A stretch of DNA of 64,000 nt from Pseudomonadota bacterium (GCA_018816865.1 JAHIUW010000038.1:62001-126000), one strand, 5' to 3'; positions 50,669-60,468 are shown, numbered from the stretch's first letter. Notes: generated from the sequence alone by a model not told the origin. Numbers and translations are program-made.

Positions 50669-51991
50669 TTATTTCCCGCGGGGGGTGTGGCGCAGGGTGC
50701 GGCGCAAGGTGCGGATGGTCTTGGTCAGCGGGGTCAGGAGTTCGTCAAAGGCGTTGGCGTTGTGCCCTGAGAAGTGGTTGGGCTTCGTGGAGCAGAGGAT
50801 GAGTACCGTGCGCAGGGTGCCACGCTCGAAATAGGGCTTGGCGTAATAGGAGCGGATGCCGCGGGGGATGAACAGCGCCCAGTCGATGGGCTTGATGCTG
50901 TCCATGGTGTCCTCCACCTCCAGGTGGTCCAGACCGAAGCGCACGATGTCCTCGGCGATGGTCCCCTGGTACGAGAACTCTTCGCCGCCGTCGTCCATGC
51001 CCTCCAGTGGTTGCCCGGCCCCGTAAACCACGACGCTGTTCTTGCGGGCGTGGATGTCCGAAAACATCAGCGCGTCGCAGATCTGGGCCATGGGGGGTGA
51101 GGTCATGACCAGTTGCATCAGGGAGGGGATGTCATGGGCCGCGAGGAGCTGCTCAGACCCCAGGGCCTGGTCCGGGTGTGTGGTCTTTTTGTGCTGTTTT
51201 GCGGTCTCCAGGGGCTTGGGGAGATCCGCGGCGGAGAGGGCCAGACGCACCAGCCCCGTGTTCCTTCTGCTCACATAACGCAGGGATGTCCTGGCAGTGA
51301 AGGTCCCCCCGTCGGGGAGCTTGAATTCCAACGTGCCCTCCCAGGACCGGGCTTGGGGCAGATCGCCAAGTACGCGTTCCAGGGGGTGGGTCATGGTCCG
51401 GGGCAGGAGGGTAGACAGGTCGTGCCTGCCCCGTTCCAGACTTTTGGGCAACCGGAACAGCTTGCGCGCCGCCGCGTTGGCCCCCTGCAGGCGTTTGCTG
51501 GTGAATTCCGCCAGCAACACCGGGGCCGGGGCGTTGTCCATGCGCAAGCGGTCATCGGATTCTGTTTCAAGGATGTCCTGGATGACCTTGGCCGTATCGC
51601 CGATATCGAGCAGGTAGCCATAGTAGAAACGGGGGTCGCTGCTGTTGACCGCTCCCGTGAGCTTCAGCCAGAGGAGTTCGCCGTCGCGCCCTGTGACCCG
51701 GAACACGGAGGCCATGGTCCGGCCTTCCTTGACCGCGTCCAGAAAGGAGTCCATCAGCGGCGCATCCTCGGGCAAGAGGATGCGACTGCGGTATTCGGCG
51801 TTTTGCAGCACCAGGCGTGTGCCGTCGCCCAGGGGCGCGATGACGTGGTTGTTCAGGAACTCGATACGTGACTTGGCGATCTCGATGCGCCACAGCAGGG
51901 CCGGAAAATCATCCACGAAACTGCGCAGATCCTCCAGGGGCAGGGTGCGCTTCCTGGTTCCGGGTGTGGGCGGGATTTCTTTGAAGGTCAT
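50669..51991 (-). CDS. PAS-domain sensor protein without output domain
   Basis: Predicted 440 residues with no signal peptide or transmembrane segment. The N-terminal region (about 20-140) resembles a PAS domain (DDFPALLWRIEIAKSRIEFLNNHV), and a second PAS-like region lies at about 155-260 (LLAEFTSKRLQGANAAARKLF). The C-terminal part (about 275-430) resembles a GAF-like domain. No kinase, cyclase or HTH motif is visible, so the output is unknown; it may act through protein contacts with the two EAL-HDOD proteins encoded just upstream on the same strand. Confidence 0.65.
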   Translation of the reverse strand: MTFKEIPPTPGTRKRTLPLEDLRSFVDDFPALLWRIEIAKSRIEFLNNHVIAPLGDGTRLVLQNAEYRSRILLPEDAPLMDSFLDAVKEGRTMASVFRVTGRDGELLWLKLTGAVNSSDPRFYYGYLLDIGDTAKVIQDILETESDDRLRMDNAPAPVLLAEFTSKRLQGANAAARKLFRLPKSLERGRHDLSTLLPRTMTHPLERVLGDLPQARSWEGTLEFKLPDGGTFTARTSLRYVSRRNTGLVRLALSAADLPKPLETAKQHKKTTHPDQALGSEQLLAAHDIPSLMQLVMTSPPMAQICDALMFSDIHARKNSVVVYGAGQPLEGMDDGGEEFSYQGTIAEDIVRFGLDHLEVEDTMDSIKPIDWALFIPRGIRSYYAKPYFERGTLRTVLILCSTKPNHFSGHNANAFDELLTPLTKTIRTLRRTLRHTPRGK

Positions 51992-52099
51992 TGCGGTTTC
52001 TCGGAGACCGGCGTCAGGGGGTGATCCATGGGTTTGGATGATTACGCAACCTTCCTTCGCGGGTCAACTGTGGTTCTCGTTGTCTGGGCCCGTGCCCGG

Positions 52100-53389
52100 T
52101 TAGGTGCAATCCTCGCCGTGGCAGGAATCAAAGATCTTCTGGGTCCAGGCCATGGCCTCGGTGTACAGGGGATCGGCCTGGGGTTGCGTCATGCCGTGGG
52201 GGGCAATGATTCTTTCAATGGCCTCCCAGTCACCGAGTTCGTAGCTTTTGACTAGATCGAGGCAGAAGCGAAAGTCGCTCTCCCCGCCCATGAGCGTCAA
52301 CTCCACGTCCTTTGCCAGGGATAGGTGCTCCAGAATTTCCTCCATGCTCTGGCCGAGCATGGCGTCCAGCAACGAGAACAGACCGATCAGGAACAGGGTC
52401 TCGGGCTTGTGCGCGGAGGGGCATTGTTGAGCCATCAGTTCCAGGAATCGGCCGCGATGCACGGACAGGAAGGCGACCTCCTGACCCCTCTTGCTGGGTG
52501 CGAGATCGGACATGATGATCACTCGCAGCCACTGGGAAAGCTGGCGCTGGCCGAGCAGGGTGATGGCCCTGGTCACGGAGGCCACCTTCTGGGAGACGCC
52601 CATGCCCGCTGAATTGATGTAGCGGAACAGGCGGTAGGAGATGGATGGGTCTTGCTGGATGATCTTCGCCAGGCGGTCGACGTCGAAGTCCGGGGCTCCC
52701 AGTTCCTTGAGCAACTGGAGCTTGGCGATGTCGTTGGAGGAGATCTTTTTGCCTGGGATGATCTCCGGTTTGGCGAAGAAATAGCCCTGGAACAGGGTGA
52801 ATCCCAACTCCTTGCAGAGCTTGAAGACATCGTTGTCCTCGACTTTTTCCGCCAGCAGACGGCAAGACGTGCTGCCAAGGTTGCTCATGACCGTGTGCAA
52901 CCTGTCGGCATTGGCCACGCCCTCGGGACCCAGGATGCCCAGGATGTCCACCTTCAGGATGTCGGCCAGTTCCACGAAGGGCATCAGCTCGGGCTCACCC
53001 ATGAAGTCGTCCATTGCCAGCATGTATCCGGATTCCTTCAGGCCTTGCAGGGCCTCGAGGACTTCGGGTTCCGGGCGTACGTCTTCCAGGATCTCGATGA
53101 CCGCGATGTCGCTGGGCAGGGCATAGGCGAACTGCTCGATGATCAGGTTCTGGGGGAAGTTGATCAGCGCCCGTTGGCCCGCGCTCATGCCTTCGCTGGC
53201 CAGCACGAAGCCGTCGGCGATGACCTTGGCCGTGGCCATGTCGGCATCGGAGACGTTGGCGCCCCTCGCATCGGCCGTGGCCCGGAACAGCAGCTCATAG
53301 CCCCAGACGTCCTGGCGTTCGTCGAAGATGGGCTGGCGGGCCACAAAGATGGATTCGAAGGATTCTTCACTGGGCGCATCCACGATCAT
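52100..53389 (-). CDS. EAL-HDOD domain protein, copy 1
   Basis: Predicted 429 residues. A degenerate EAL domain (about 15-205) begins VARQPIFDERQDVWGYELLFRA and retains DD in AMDDFMG and a Glu in AEKVED, but the overall pattern matches the inactive YuxH group. A HDOD domain (about 215-410) follows with FQGYFFAKPEI and RLFRYINSAGMGV. Such proteins are signalling adaptors and usually lack HD-type hydrolysis. Start at 53389 is the Met where similarity to the neighbour begins; the frame extends upstream without homology. About 70% identical to copy 2 by eye, so a recent tandem duplication. Confidence 0.88.
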   Translation of the reverse strand: MIVDAPSEESFESIFVARQPIFDERQDVWGYELLFRATADARGANVSDADMATAKVIADGFVLASEGMSAGQRALINFPQNLIIEQFAYALPSDIAVIEILEDVRPEPEVLEALQGLKESGYMLAMDDFMGEPELMPFVELADILKVDILGILGPEGVANADRLHTVMSNLGSTSCRLLAEKVEDNDVFKLCKELGFTLFQGYFFAKPEIIPGKKISSNDIAKLQLLKELGAPDFDVDRLAKIIQQDPSISYRLFRYINSAGMGVSQKVASVTRAITLLGQRQLSQWLRVIIMSDLAPSKRGQEVAFLSVHRGRFLELMAQQCPSAHKPETLFLIGLFSLLDAMLGQSMEEILEHLSLAKDVELTLMGGESDFRFCLDLVKSYELGDWEAIERIIAPHGMTQPQADPLYTEAMAWTQKIFDSCHGEDCT

Positions 53390-53515
53390 GATACCTGGCT
53401 TCCTTGGTTGGGCAATAGGGATTGCGTTGGCTGACGCCAGCGATGAACTACGGTCAGCTTCCCGCAAAGTTACCAGAGGGATGACGCCTTGGGTAGGTGA
53501 ATTCTCAGTTGGCAA

Positions 53516-54814
53516 TCACTGGGAAGGCTGTTCCTGTTCCTCGTTCTGGAGGAGCTGCTGAGCCCAGGCCATGGCCTCCACGTAGTTGCGGTCCGCCTTT
53601 TCGGGCGCGAGTTGGCATTGCTCCAGGAGGACCCGGGCGCGTTCCCAGTCGGCGTGCTCGTAGGCACCCACCAGTCCCAACAGCGACCCCAGCTGGCTGT
53701 CGTCGCCCTGGAGGGCTTTCTTGAGTTCCTCGTCCAGGGGCACGTTCTTCAGGATCTCGTCCATGGGCAGGCCCAAGAGCGAGTCCAGCATGGAGAACAG
53801 CCCGAGCAGGAACAAGCGCTCCTGGTTGATGTGCAACTGCCCCGCCGCCGTGTGCAGCAGTTCCAGAAACCGGGCCCGCTGCACGGACATGAAGGCCACC
53901 TCCTGGCCCTTCTTGCTGGGGGCGATGTCGGACATGATGACCACCCGCAGCCATTGGGAGATTTGGCGCTGACCGAGCAGCGTGAGCGCCCGTTGCACGC
54001 TCTCCACCTTTTGGCGCACGCCCATGCCCGCGGAGTTGATGTAGCGGAACAGGCGGTAGGACAGGGACAGGTCACTCTGGATGATGCGCGAGAGCTTGGC
54101 GACCTCGAAGTCCGGATTGCCCAGTTCCTTGAGCAGGTGGATCTTGGTCACCTCCCCGGTGGAGATCTTCTTGCCCGGGATGATCTCCGGCTTGGCGAAG
54201 AAGTAGCCCTGGAACAGGGAGAATCCCAGCTCTTTGCAGAGCTTGAAGACATCGTTGTCCTCGACCTTTTCCGCCAGCAGGCGGCAGGACATGCCACTCA
54301 GATCGGCCATGACCGTGCGCAGTTTGTCGGCATTGGCCACTCCTTCGGAACCCAGGATACCCAGGATGTCCACCTTCAGGATGTCGGCCATTTCCACGAA
54401 GGGCATCAGCTCGGGCTCGCCCATGAAGTCGTCCATGGCCAGGGTGTATCCGGCCTCCTTCAGGGTTTGCAAGGCCTCGAGCACCGCAGGTTCCGGGCGC
54501 ACGTCTTCCAGGATCTCGATGACGGCGATGTCGCCCGGCAAGGCATAGGGGAACTGCTCGATGATCAGGTTCTGGGGGAAGTTGATCAGGGCGCGTTGGC
54601 CCGACTTCATGCCGCCCGAGGCCAGGATGAAGCCGTCGGCGATGACCTTGGCCGTGGCCATGTCGGCGTCCGAGACCTGGGCTCCCAGGGCGTCGCCCGA
54701 GGCGCGGAACAGGAGTTCATAGCCCCAGATGTCCATCTGCTCGTCGAAGATGGGCTGGCGGGCCACAAAGACGGATTCGGATGTGGAATCCCCAGGCTTT
54801 TGCTGTTGGGACAT
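53516..54814 (-). CDS. EAL-HDOD domain protein, copy 2
   Basis: Predicted 432 residues with the same EAL (about 15-210) and HDOD (about 215-415) architecture, e.g. ESVFVARQPIFDEQMDIWGYELLFRA and LLAEKVEDNDVFKLCKELGF. It is collinear with copy 1 over its whole length. Differences cluster in the N- and C-terminal tails, copy 2 ending in a Gln/Glu-rich tail (LQNEEQEQPSQ). The ATG at 54814 follows GAGGAGCAACGC. Transcribed toward copy 1 with argC upstream. Confidence 0.88.
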   Translation of the reverse strand: MSQQQKPGDSTSESVFVARQPIFDEQMDIWGYELLFRASGDALGAQVSDADMATAKVIADGFILASGGMKSGQRALINFPQNLIIEQFPYALPGDIAVIEILEDVRPEPAVLEALQTLKEAGYTLAMDDFMGEPELMPFVEMADILKVDILGILGSEGVANADKLRTVMADLSGMSCRLLAEKVEDNDVFKLCKELGFSLFQGYFFAKPEIIPGKKISTGEVTKIHLLKELGNPDFEVAKLSRIIQSDLSLSYRLFRYINSAGMGVRQKVESVQRALTLLGQRQISQWLRVVIMSDIAPSKKGQEVAFMSVQRARFLELLHTAAGQLHINQERLFLLGLFSMLDSLLGLPMDEILKNVPLDEELKKALQGDDSQLGSLLGLVGAYEHADWERARVLLEQCQLAPEKADRNYVEAMAWAQQLLQNEEQEQPSQ

Positions 54815-54847
54815 GCGTTGCTCCTCGCGGGTCCCCGTTGGCTTGGG

Positions 54848-55909
54848 CTACGGCACCAGTGGCGCGAGGTTCAGGGCGGTGGATACATCGAGCCCCAGCA
54901 TCAGGTTGGCGTTGGCCAGCGCCTGACCGGAGGCCCCGCGACACAGATTGTCGATGGCACAGACCACAATCAGCCGATTGGTTCTCGCATCGACCACCAG
55001 CCCGATATCGCAGAACATGGTGCCGCGCACCCAGCGGGTTTCCGGGAGAATCCCCCGTTTCAGGACCCGGACCCAGGGGGCACTGCTATACGCTTCGGAG
55101 TATAACCCGATTACGTCGTCAAGTTGAAGAGTTTTTTTCAAGCATGTGTATGTGGTAGAAAGAATCCCGCGGTTGACGGGGAGCAGATGCGTATTGAAGG
55201 ACACGCACAGCTCCTGCCCGGCAATGACGGATAGTTCCTGCTCGATCTCCGGCGTGTGGCGGTGTTTGCCCAGGTTGTAGGCCCGAAAGGAGTCGGAGAC
55301 CTCGCAGAACAGGCTGCCCACGTTGGCCCCGCGTCCTGCGCCACTAGCGCCGGACTTGGAGTCGATGACGATGCCGCTGGTGTCCACGAGGTCCGCCTTG
55401 AGCGCCGGGTAGAGGCCCAGGATGGCCGAGGTGGGGTAGCAACCCGGGTTGGCGACGAGTTGGGCGTCCTTGATGCGCTCGGCATACAGCTCGGGCAGGC
55501 CGAACACGGCGTCCTTGATGAGTTCGGGTTCGCGGTGCGTCAAGCCGTACCACTGGGCGTAGACCTCGGGGTCGCGCAGTCTGAAGTCGGCGGACAGGTC
55601 CACCACGCGCACCTTGCGCCGCAGCAGTTGGGCGGCCATGTCCATGGCCGTGCCGTGGGGCACCGCCAGGAACACGATGTCGCAGGCCTGGGCCAGATCG
55701 TCCGGGTCGGGCTGGGTGATCACCAGCTCGGCAAGGCAGGTTCCGGTCAGGTTGGGGTAGAGGTCGCACAGGGTCTTGCCCGCGTCGGAGCGCGAGGTGG
55801 CCCGCACGAGTTCGATCTGCCCATGCCCGGTCAACAGCCGGGCCAGTTCCATGCCTGCGTAGCCGGTGACGCCCACCAGCCCGGCCTTGAAAGTCGCCAT
55901 TGTCTTCAT
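54848..55909 (-). CDS. argC: N-acetyl-gamma-glutamyl-phosphate reductase
   Basis: A 353-residue NADPH enzyme of arginine biosynthesis. GLVGVTGYAGMELARLL is the Rossmann start; the catalytic Cys lies in VANPGCYPTSAILGLYP; GKHRHTPEIEQEL and FNTHLLPVNRGILSTTY are conserved. Type 1 (Bacillus-like) length. Two start choices (MKTMATF or MATF, 12 bases apart). The stop is 33 bp from EAL-HDOD copy 2; no other arg genes are in the window. Confidence 0.96.
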   Translation of the reverse strand: MKTMATFKAGLVGVTGYAGMELARLLTGHGQIELVRATSRSDAGKTLCDLYPNLTGTCLAELVITQPDPDDLAQACDIVFLAVPHGTAMDMAAQLLRRKVRVVDLSADFRLRDPEVYAQWYGLTHREPELIKDAVFGLPELYAERIKDAQLVANPGCYPTSAILGLYPALKADLVDTSGIVIDSKSGASGAGRGANVGSLFCEVSDSFRAYNLGKHRHTPEIEQELSVIAGQELCVSFNTHLLPVNRGILSTTYTCLKKTLQLDDVIGLYSEAYSSAPWVRVLKRGILPETRWVRGTMFCDIGLVVDARTNRLIVVCAIDNLCRGASGQALANANLMLGLDVSTALNLAPLVP

Positions 55910-55918
55910 CCGCCTCGG

Positions 55919-56239
55919 CTATTTGGTTTTGACCACGTACTTCATGCGCAGTTCGTAGAGCAGGCCCTGGAGCAGCTTGGCCTCGTCGGGGTCCAGGCAG
56001 TTGCCGGTCTTCTCCTGAAGCATGGTCAGGATGTCGACGGTGTGCTTGGCCACGGGCAGGTTGAGCTGCATCTGCCCGGTCTCGGGCTCGGGCACTTCGC
56101 CCAGGTGCACCAGCGCCGATGACGCCAGGGACATCACAAAGGTGGAGAATGTCACCTGCGGCAACTGGGCATTCTTCAGCGAGCCCTGTTTCCTTTCTCC
56201 GGATTCGGACGGCTTTTCAGCCTTGTGTTCGTCGGACAT
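55919..56239 (-). CDS. DUF1844-family protein
   Basis: A 106-residue protein starting MSDEHKAEKPSESG; the central TFSTFVMSLASSALVHLGEVPEPETG, then LNLPVAKHTVDILTMLQEKTGNCLDPDEAKLL is the DUF1844 signature. Predicted helical and cytoplasmic; function unknown. An ATG four codons upstream is possible, but GGAGAATGAG favours 56239. Nine bp from the argC start. Confidence 0.85.
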   Translation of the reverse strand: MSDEHKAEKPSESGERKQGSLKNAQLPQVTFSTFVMSLASSALVHLGEVPEPETGQMQLNLPVAKHTVDILTMLQEKTGNCLDPDEAKLLQGLLYELRMKYVVKTK

Positions 56240-56271
56240 CTCATTCTCCATGCTTGGCTAGTGGTGGTTTG

Positions 56272-57441
56272 TCAGCTGGCGTCCTGGGGTGGTCCACTGA
56301 CCAGGGCGCGCTCAAAGGCTTCCATGGAATGCTCCAGGTAGTCCCGGGCCCCGGTGTGCCCGCCGGTGAGCTTCAGGCCCTGGGCCAGGGCGTACAGCCC
56401 GGCCATGGCGTCGGCGAAGTCCACGTAGCCCATGTGTCCCAGGCGCACGAGGCGGCCCTTCAGATGTCCCTGTCCCCCGGCCATGACCACGCCGTAGCGT
56501 TCGGCGCAGGCCGTGAGCAGGGCGGCCCCGTCCACCCCGGCAGGCAGCAGGATGGCCGTCAGGCCCCAAGTATAATGGTCTTTGGCCAGAAGCTCCAGGC
56601 CCATGGACGTGGCCCCGGTGCGCACCATCTGGGTCAGGGCCCACTGCGTGCGGAAGACCTCTTCCATGGTCCGCTCGCGGAAGATGTCCAGGCAGGTGGA
56701 CAGGCCCATGAGCAGGTTGATGGCCGGGGTGAAATTGGTCTGGTTGTTGGTCAGGATCTTGGCGCGCTCGCCCAGCAGGTTGAAATAGAAGTTGCGCGGC
56801 TCGACCTCTTCCACGCGTTTCCAGGCGCGCTCGGACAGGGCGATGAAGGCCAGGCCCGGGGGCAGCATCAGGCCTTTCTGGGAGCCGGTGAGCAGGCAGT
56901 CGATGCCCCATTCGTCCATGGGGCAGGGCGAGATGCCCACGGCCGAGATGCCGTCCACCACCAGCATGATGTCGCGTCCGCGGGTGAAGGCCGCCAGTTC
57001 CCGGATGGGGTGCATGACGCCCGTGGAGGTCTCCGAGGCCTGGACCAGGATGCCCTTGACCTCGGGGTAGTTCTGGAGCGCCTTCTCAATGTGCTCCACG
57101 GTCACGGCCTTGCCCCAGGGCACGGTCAGCACGGCGCAGTCCAGGCCGTGGGAGCCTGCGATCTCGCCCCAGCGTTCGCCGAACTTGCCGCCATCGATGA
57201 CCAGCACCTGTTCGCCGGGCTTGAAGAGATTGCCCACGGCGGCGGTCATGGCCCCTGTGCCGGAGCAGGTCAGGGGGATCACGGGTTGCTGGGTGCCGAA
57301 CAGCCACCTGAGACCCTGCTGGATCTCGCCCAGCAGCGCGGTGAAGCCCTCCTTGCGGTGGTGGACCATGTCCATGGCCAGGGTCAGGCGAACCTCTTCG
57401 GGCAGGGGCGTGGGCCCGGGCGTCAGCAGACGAGTCTTCAT
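56272..57441 (-). CDS. Class V aminotransferase (alanine-glyoxylate/serine-pyruvate type)
   Basis: A 389-residue PLP enzyme. LTPGPTPLPEEV is the family opening; GTGAMTAAVGNLF and DGISAVGISPCPMDEWGID contain substrate/PLP Asp and Gly motifs; the PLP Lys lies in LLTGSQKGLMLPPGLAF. Members act as alanine-, serine- or phosphoserine-glyoxylate/pyruvate transaminases, and related proteins supply biosynthetic alanine or glycine. The exact substrate is not decidable. AAGGAGCCCTTG precedes the ATG. Confidence 0.9.
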   Translation of the reverse strand: MKTRLLTPGPTPLPEEVRLTLAMDMVHHRKEGFTALLGEIQQGLRWLFGTQQPVIPLTCSGTGAMTAAVGNLFKPGEQVLVIDGGKFGERWGEIAGSHGLDCAVLTVPWGKAVTVEHIEKALQNYPEVKGILVQASETSTGVMHPIRELAAFTRGRDIMLVVDGISAVGISPCPMDEWGIDCLLTGSQKGLMLPPGLAFIALSERAWKRVEEVEPRNFYFNLLGERAKILTNNQTNFTPAINLLMGLSTCLDIFRERTMEEVFRTQWALTQMVRTGATSMGLELLAKDHYTWGLTAILLPAGVDGAALLTACAERYGVVMAGGQGHLKGRLVRLGHMGYVDFADAMAGLYALAQGLKLTGGHTGARDYLEHSMEAFERALVSGPPQDAS

Positions 57442-57598
57442 CAAGGGCTCCTTCTCTTCAGGGCAAGGGCGGATAGTGTTTGTTCTTCCGGTGGCGGGAC
57501 GGGGTCCCGACCGCCGGAGTGTTCCGGATTCCAGGGATGGTGGCACCTTGCGCCCGGGGACCGCAGGGGCGTTCCCGGCACAAGGCGGCAGTGGACTG

Positions 57599-60466
57599 TC
57601 AGTGGGCCTCGGCCCAGGTCCTGCCGATGCCCTTGTCCACGGCCAGGGGCACGGCCAGTTCATAAACCCCGGCCATGATTTCTTCAAGTCTGGCGGCGGC
57701 CTGTTCGGCGCTGGCCGCTGGGCATTCCAGCAGCAGTTCGTCATGCACCTGCAGGATCAGTCGGGCACCCAGGTCTTTCAGAGGCAGGTCATGGTCCGCG
57801 GCCAGCATGGCCAGCTTGATGATGTCAGCGGCGCTGCCCTGGATCAGGGTGTTGATGGCCTGGCGGCGGGCCTGGGACTGCTGGTTCTTATTGTGCGAAT
57901 TGATGTCGGGCAAGAGGCGGCGGCGTCCGGCCAGGGTGGTCACGAAGCCCTGCTCGCGAGCCGAGGCCTCCACGGATTCGTAAAAATCCTTGAGGCCCGA
58001 GAGGCGCTCGAAGTAGCGCTCGATGAATTCCTTGGCCTCTGCCAGCTTGATGCCCAGGTCGGCAGCCAGCTTCTGGGGCCCCATGCCGTAGATCAGCCCG
58101 AAGTTGATGGTCTTGGCGTTGCCGCGCTGGGCGCGGCTGACGGCCTCGGGCGTGGTGTCGAACAACAGCGCCGCCGTGCGCGAGTGGATGTCCTGGCCTT
58201 GCCGGAAGGCCTCGAGGAGCGTTGTTTCTCCTGAATAGTGCGCCAGGACCCGCAGCTCGATCTGCGAATAGTCGGCGCCCACCAGTAGGTTGCCCGGTTC
58301 GGCGATGAAGCAGGCCCGCATGCGCAGGCCCATGTCGCTGCGGATGGGGATGTTCTGCATGTTGGGCCCGGAGCTGGAAAGTCTTCCCGTGGCCGTGGTC
58401 AGTTGGTTGAAGGTGGTGTGGATGCGCTCGTCGGGTCCGGCGGCCTTGGGCAGTGGTTCCAGGTAGGTGGAGCGCATCTTCTCCAGCTTGCGGTACGTCT
58501 GGATGTCCTCCACGATGGGGTGTTCGTGCTTGATCTTTTCCAGCACCGCAAAGGAGGTGGAGGAGATGCCGCCCGGGGTCTTGCCGCGCGGTTTGAGTCC
58601 CAGGTCCGTGAACAGGATTTCCGCCAGTTGCTGGCTGGAGCGCATGTTGAAAGGCCGTCCGGCGTGCTCGTAGATGCGCAGTGTCAGGGCGTCCAGCTCG
58701 GCGGTGACATCGTCCAGGAACACGGCCAGGGCGTCCTTGTCAATGCGCACGCCCGCGGCTTCCATGCGTGCCAGCATGGGGATCAACGGGGTTTCCAGGT
58801 CGTGCATCAGCTCGGCCAGGCCTGCATTGGTCAAGCGGTTGGTCATGGCTCCGGCCAGGGCCAGGGCCGTGAGTCCCTGACCGGTCACGGGTTCGTCCAG
58901 CAGCTCGGGGGCCATGCGCTGGGTCAGACGGTCCCAGGAGTAGTTGCGGTCCTCGGGCGAGAGCAGGTAGGCGGCCAGTCCCAGGTCGAACCAGTGGTCC
59001 TCGGGCACGGCCCACCAAGCCTCGTCCCCGCGCAGCAGGGCCTTGACGTCGGGGGTGGCGATGGACGCGGCCCGGGCCAGCCTCGGGGCCAGCTCCTTGG
59101 CCGGGGCGATGGTGCGCCATTCCTTGCCGTCGATGCCCAGGTAGAAACCGTCGCCATCGGGGACCAGGCCCAGATGCAGCCCGCTCATGTCGGGCAGCGA
59201 CGCGAGGTCGGCGGCCTGATGCACATGGGTCTCGATCAGGGGCCTGGGTGCCGGGGCCACGTCGAACAAGAAGCCCTGGGTGCCTGCCGCATTGCCCTGG
59301 AGGACCGGGGGTGTGTCCTGTGCGCTTGTCCGGCGGGGCTGGCCGTCCTTCGGCTGCGCCGAAGGGGACGGTTGCCCTTGGGATGCGGGGCGGTCATGGC
59401 CGCTCGCCGCAAGGGGTTGGATGTCCGCCGGATCGGGCCCGGAGGGGGTGCCCTGTCCCTGGGCTGCGGCGGGGGCGCTGTCGCCGCCAGGGAAGATGTC
59501 CCACGGCGGAGGGCTGGCGGGGCCCTGGGCCCGGCTTTGGTCCGGGGTTTGAGCCCGTGGGGCCGAGGGCTGTACCACGCGTGGCAGCTCCCGCGTCAGG
59601 GTCCGGAATTCGTATTCCTGAAGAAAGGCCAGCATCGTGTCGTGGTCGGCCCGGGTGCGCCTGAAATCGTCCAGGCTGAATTCCGTGCAGGCCCCGAGGT
59701 CCAGGCGGGTCAGCCGGCGGTACAGGAAGGCGTCGCCGATGTGCTCCTGGAGTTTTTTGCGCAGGTTCGGGCTGAAGTCCCCGCCGCCGTCGATCAGGGT
59801 CTGCTTCAAATCCTCCAGGGTGGGGCTGTGCTCCATGATCTTCTGGGCCGTCTTGGGGCCCACCTTGGGGATGCCGGGGATGTTGTCCGCGGAGTCGCCG
59901 ATCAGGGCCTGGAAATCTGGCCATTGGTCCGGCTCCATGCCCGACTCCTGGCGAAATTCGGCCAGTCCGGTCAATTTGTCCGACTTGAAGCCCGGGTCCC
60001 AGAGATAGACCCTCTCGTCCAGGCACTGCTTCAGGTCCTTGTCCGCACCCACGATGATCACGGGCCGGTCCTGCTTGAAGCGCGCCGCCAGCGAGGCGAT
60101 GCAATCGTCGGCCTCGTTGTTGTCCGAGACCACGACCTTGAAGCCCATCAGGCGGATGGCCTGCTGCACCGGGTCGATCTGGGGCCGCAGGTCCTCGGGC
60201 ATGGGCGGGCGTTGGGCCTTGTAGGCCTCGAACAGTTGGTGGCGGAAGTTCTTGCCCTTGCCGTCGAAAAAGAAGCCGGCAAACTGCGGCTGCTCGTTTC
60301 TGACCAGCCCGAAGACCATGCGCAGATACATGAACAGGGCATTGGTGGGAGTGCCGTCGGAACGACGCATGTCCTGGTAGGCGTAGAAAAAGCGGTACAG
60401 GAAGGCGTGGCCGTCCACCAGGAAGATGGGGTCCCTGTCCAGGCCGAGGCGTTCTTTGACGGACAT
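57599..60466 (-). CDS. polA: DNA polymerase I, proofreading domain apparently inactive
   Basis: Predicted 955 residues. The 5'-nuclease domain (1-295) has FLVDGHAFLYRFFYA, the acidic NEADDCIASLA, and the HhH IPGIPKVGPKTAQKI. A Pro/Ala/Gln-rich linker (about 296-398) is unusual. The 3'-5' exonuclease-like domain (about 400-570) lacks the DxE of ExoI and the YxxxD of ExoIII (reads YSWDRL), so proofreading is probably lost. The polymerase domain is complete: LVGADYSQIELRVLAHYSGE (motif A), RRQAINTLIQGSAADI (motif B region) and LQVHDELLLE (motif C). Start at 60466 is 2 bp after the DHH gene stop. Confidence 0.95.
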   Translation of the reverse strand: MSVKERLGLDRDPIFLVDGHAFLYRFFYAYQDMRRSDGTPTNALFMYLRMVFGLVRNEQPQFAGFFFDGKGKNFRHQLFEAYKAQRPPMPEDLRPQIDPVQQAIRLMGFKVVVSDNNEADDCIASLAARFKQDRPVIIVGADKDLKQCLDERVYLWDPGFKSDKLTGLAEFRQESGMEPDQWPDFQALIGDSADNIPGIPKVGPKTAQKIMEHSPTLEDLKQTLIDGGGDFSPNLRKKLQEHIGDAFLYRRLTRLDLGACTEFSLDDFRRTRADHDTMLAFLQEYEFRTLTRELPRVVQPSAPRAQTPDQSRAQGPASPPPWDIFPGGDSAPAAAQGQGTPSGPDPADIQPLAASGHDRPASQGQPSPSAQPKDGQPRRTSAQDTPPVLQGNAAGTQGFLFDVAPAPRPLIETHVHQAADLASLPDMSGLHLGLVPDGDGFYLGIDGKEWRTIAPAKELAPRLARAASIATPDVKALLRGDEAWWAVPEDHWFDLGLAAYLLSPEDRNYSWDRLTQRMAPELLDEPVTGQGLTALALAGAMTNRLTNAGLAELMHDLETPLIPMLARMEAAGVRIDKDALAVFLDDVTAELDALTLRIYEHAGRPFNMRSSQQLAEILFTDLGLKPRGKTPGGISSTSFAVLEKIKHEHPIVEDIQTYRKLEKMRSTYLEPLPKAAGPDERIHTTFNQLTTATGRLSSSGPNMQNIPIRSDMGLRMRACFIAEPGNLLVGADYSQIELRVLAHYSGETTLLEAFRQGQDIHSRTAALLFDTTPEAVSRAQRGNAKTINFGLIYGMGPQKLAADLGIKLAEAKEFIERYFERLSGLKDFYESVEASAREQGFVTTLAGRRRLLPDINSHNKNQQSQARRQAINTLIQGSAADIIKLAMLAADHDLPLKDLGARLILQVHDELLLECPAASAEQAAARLEEIMAGVYELAVPLAVDKGIGRTWAEAH

Positions 60467-60468
60467 GG

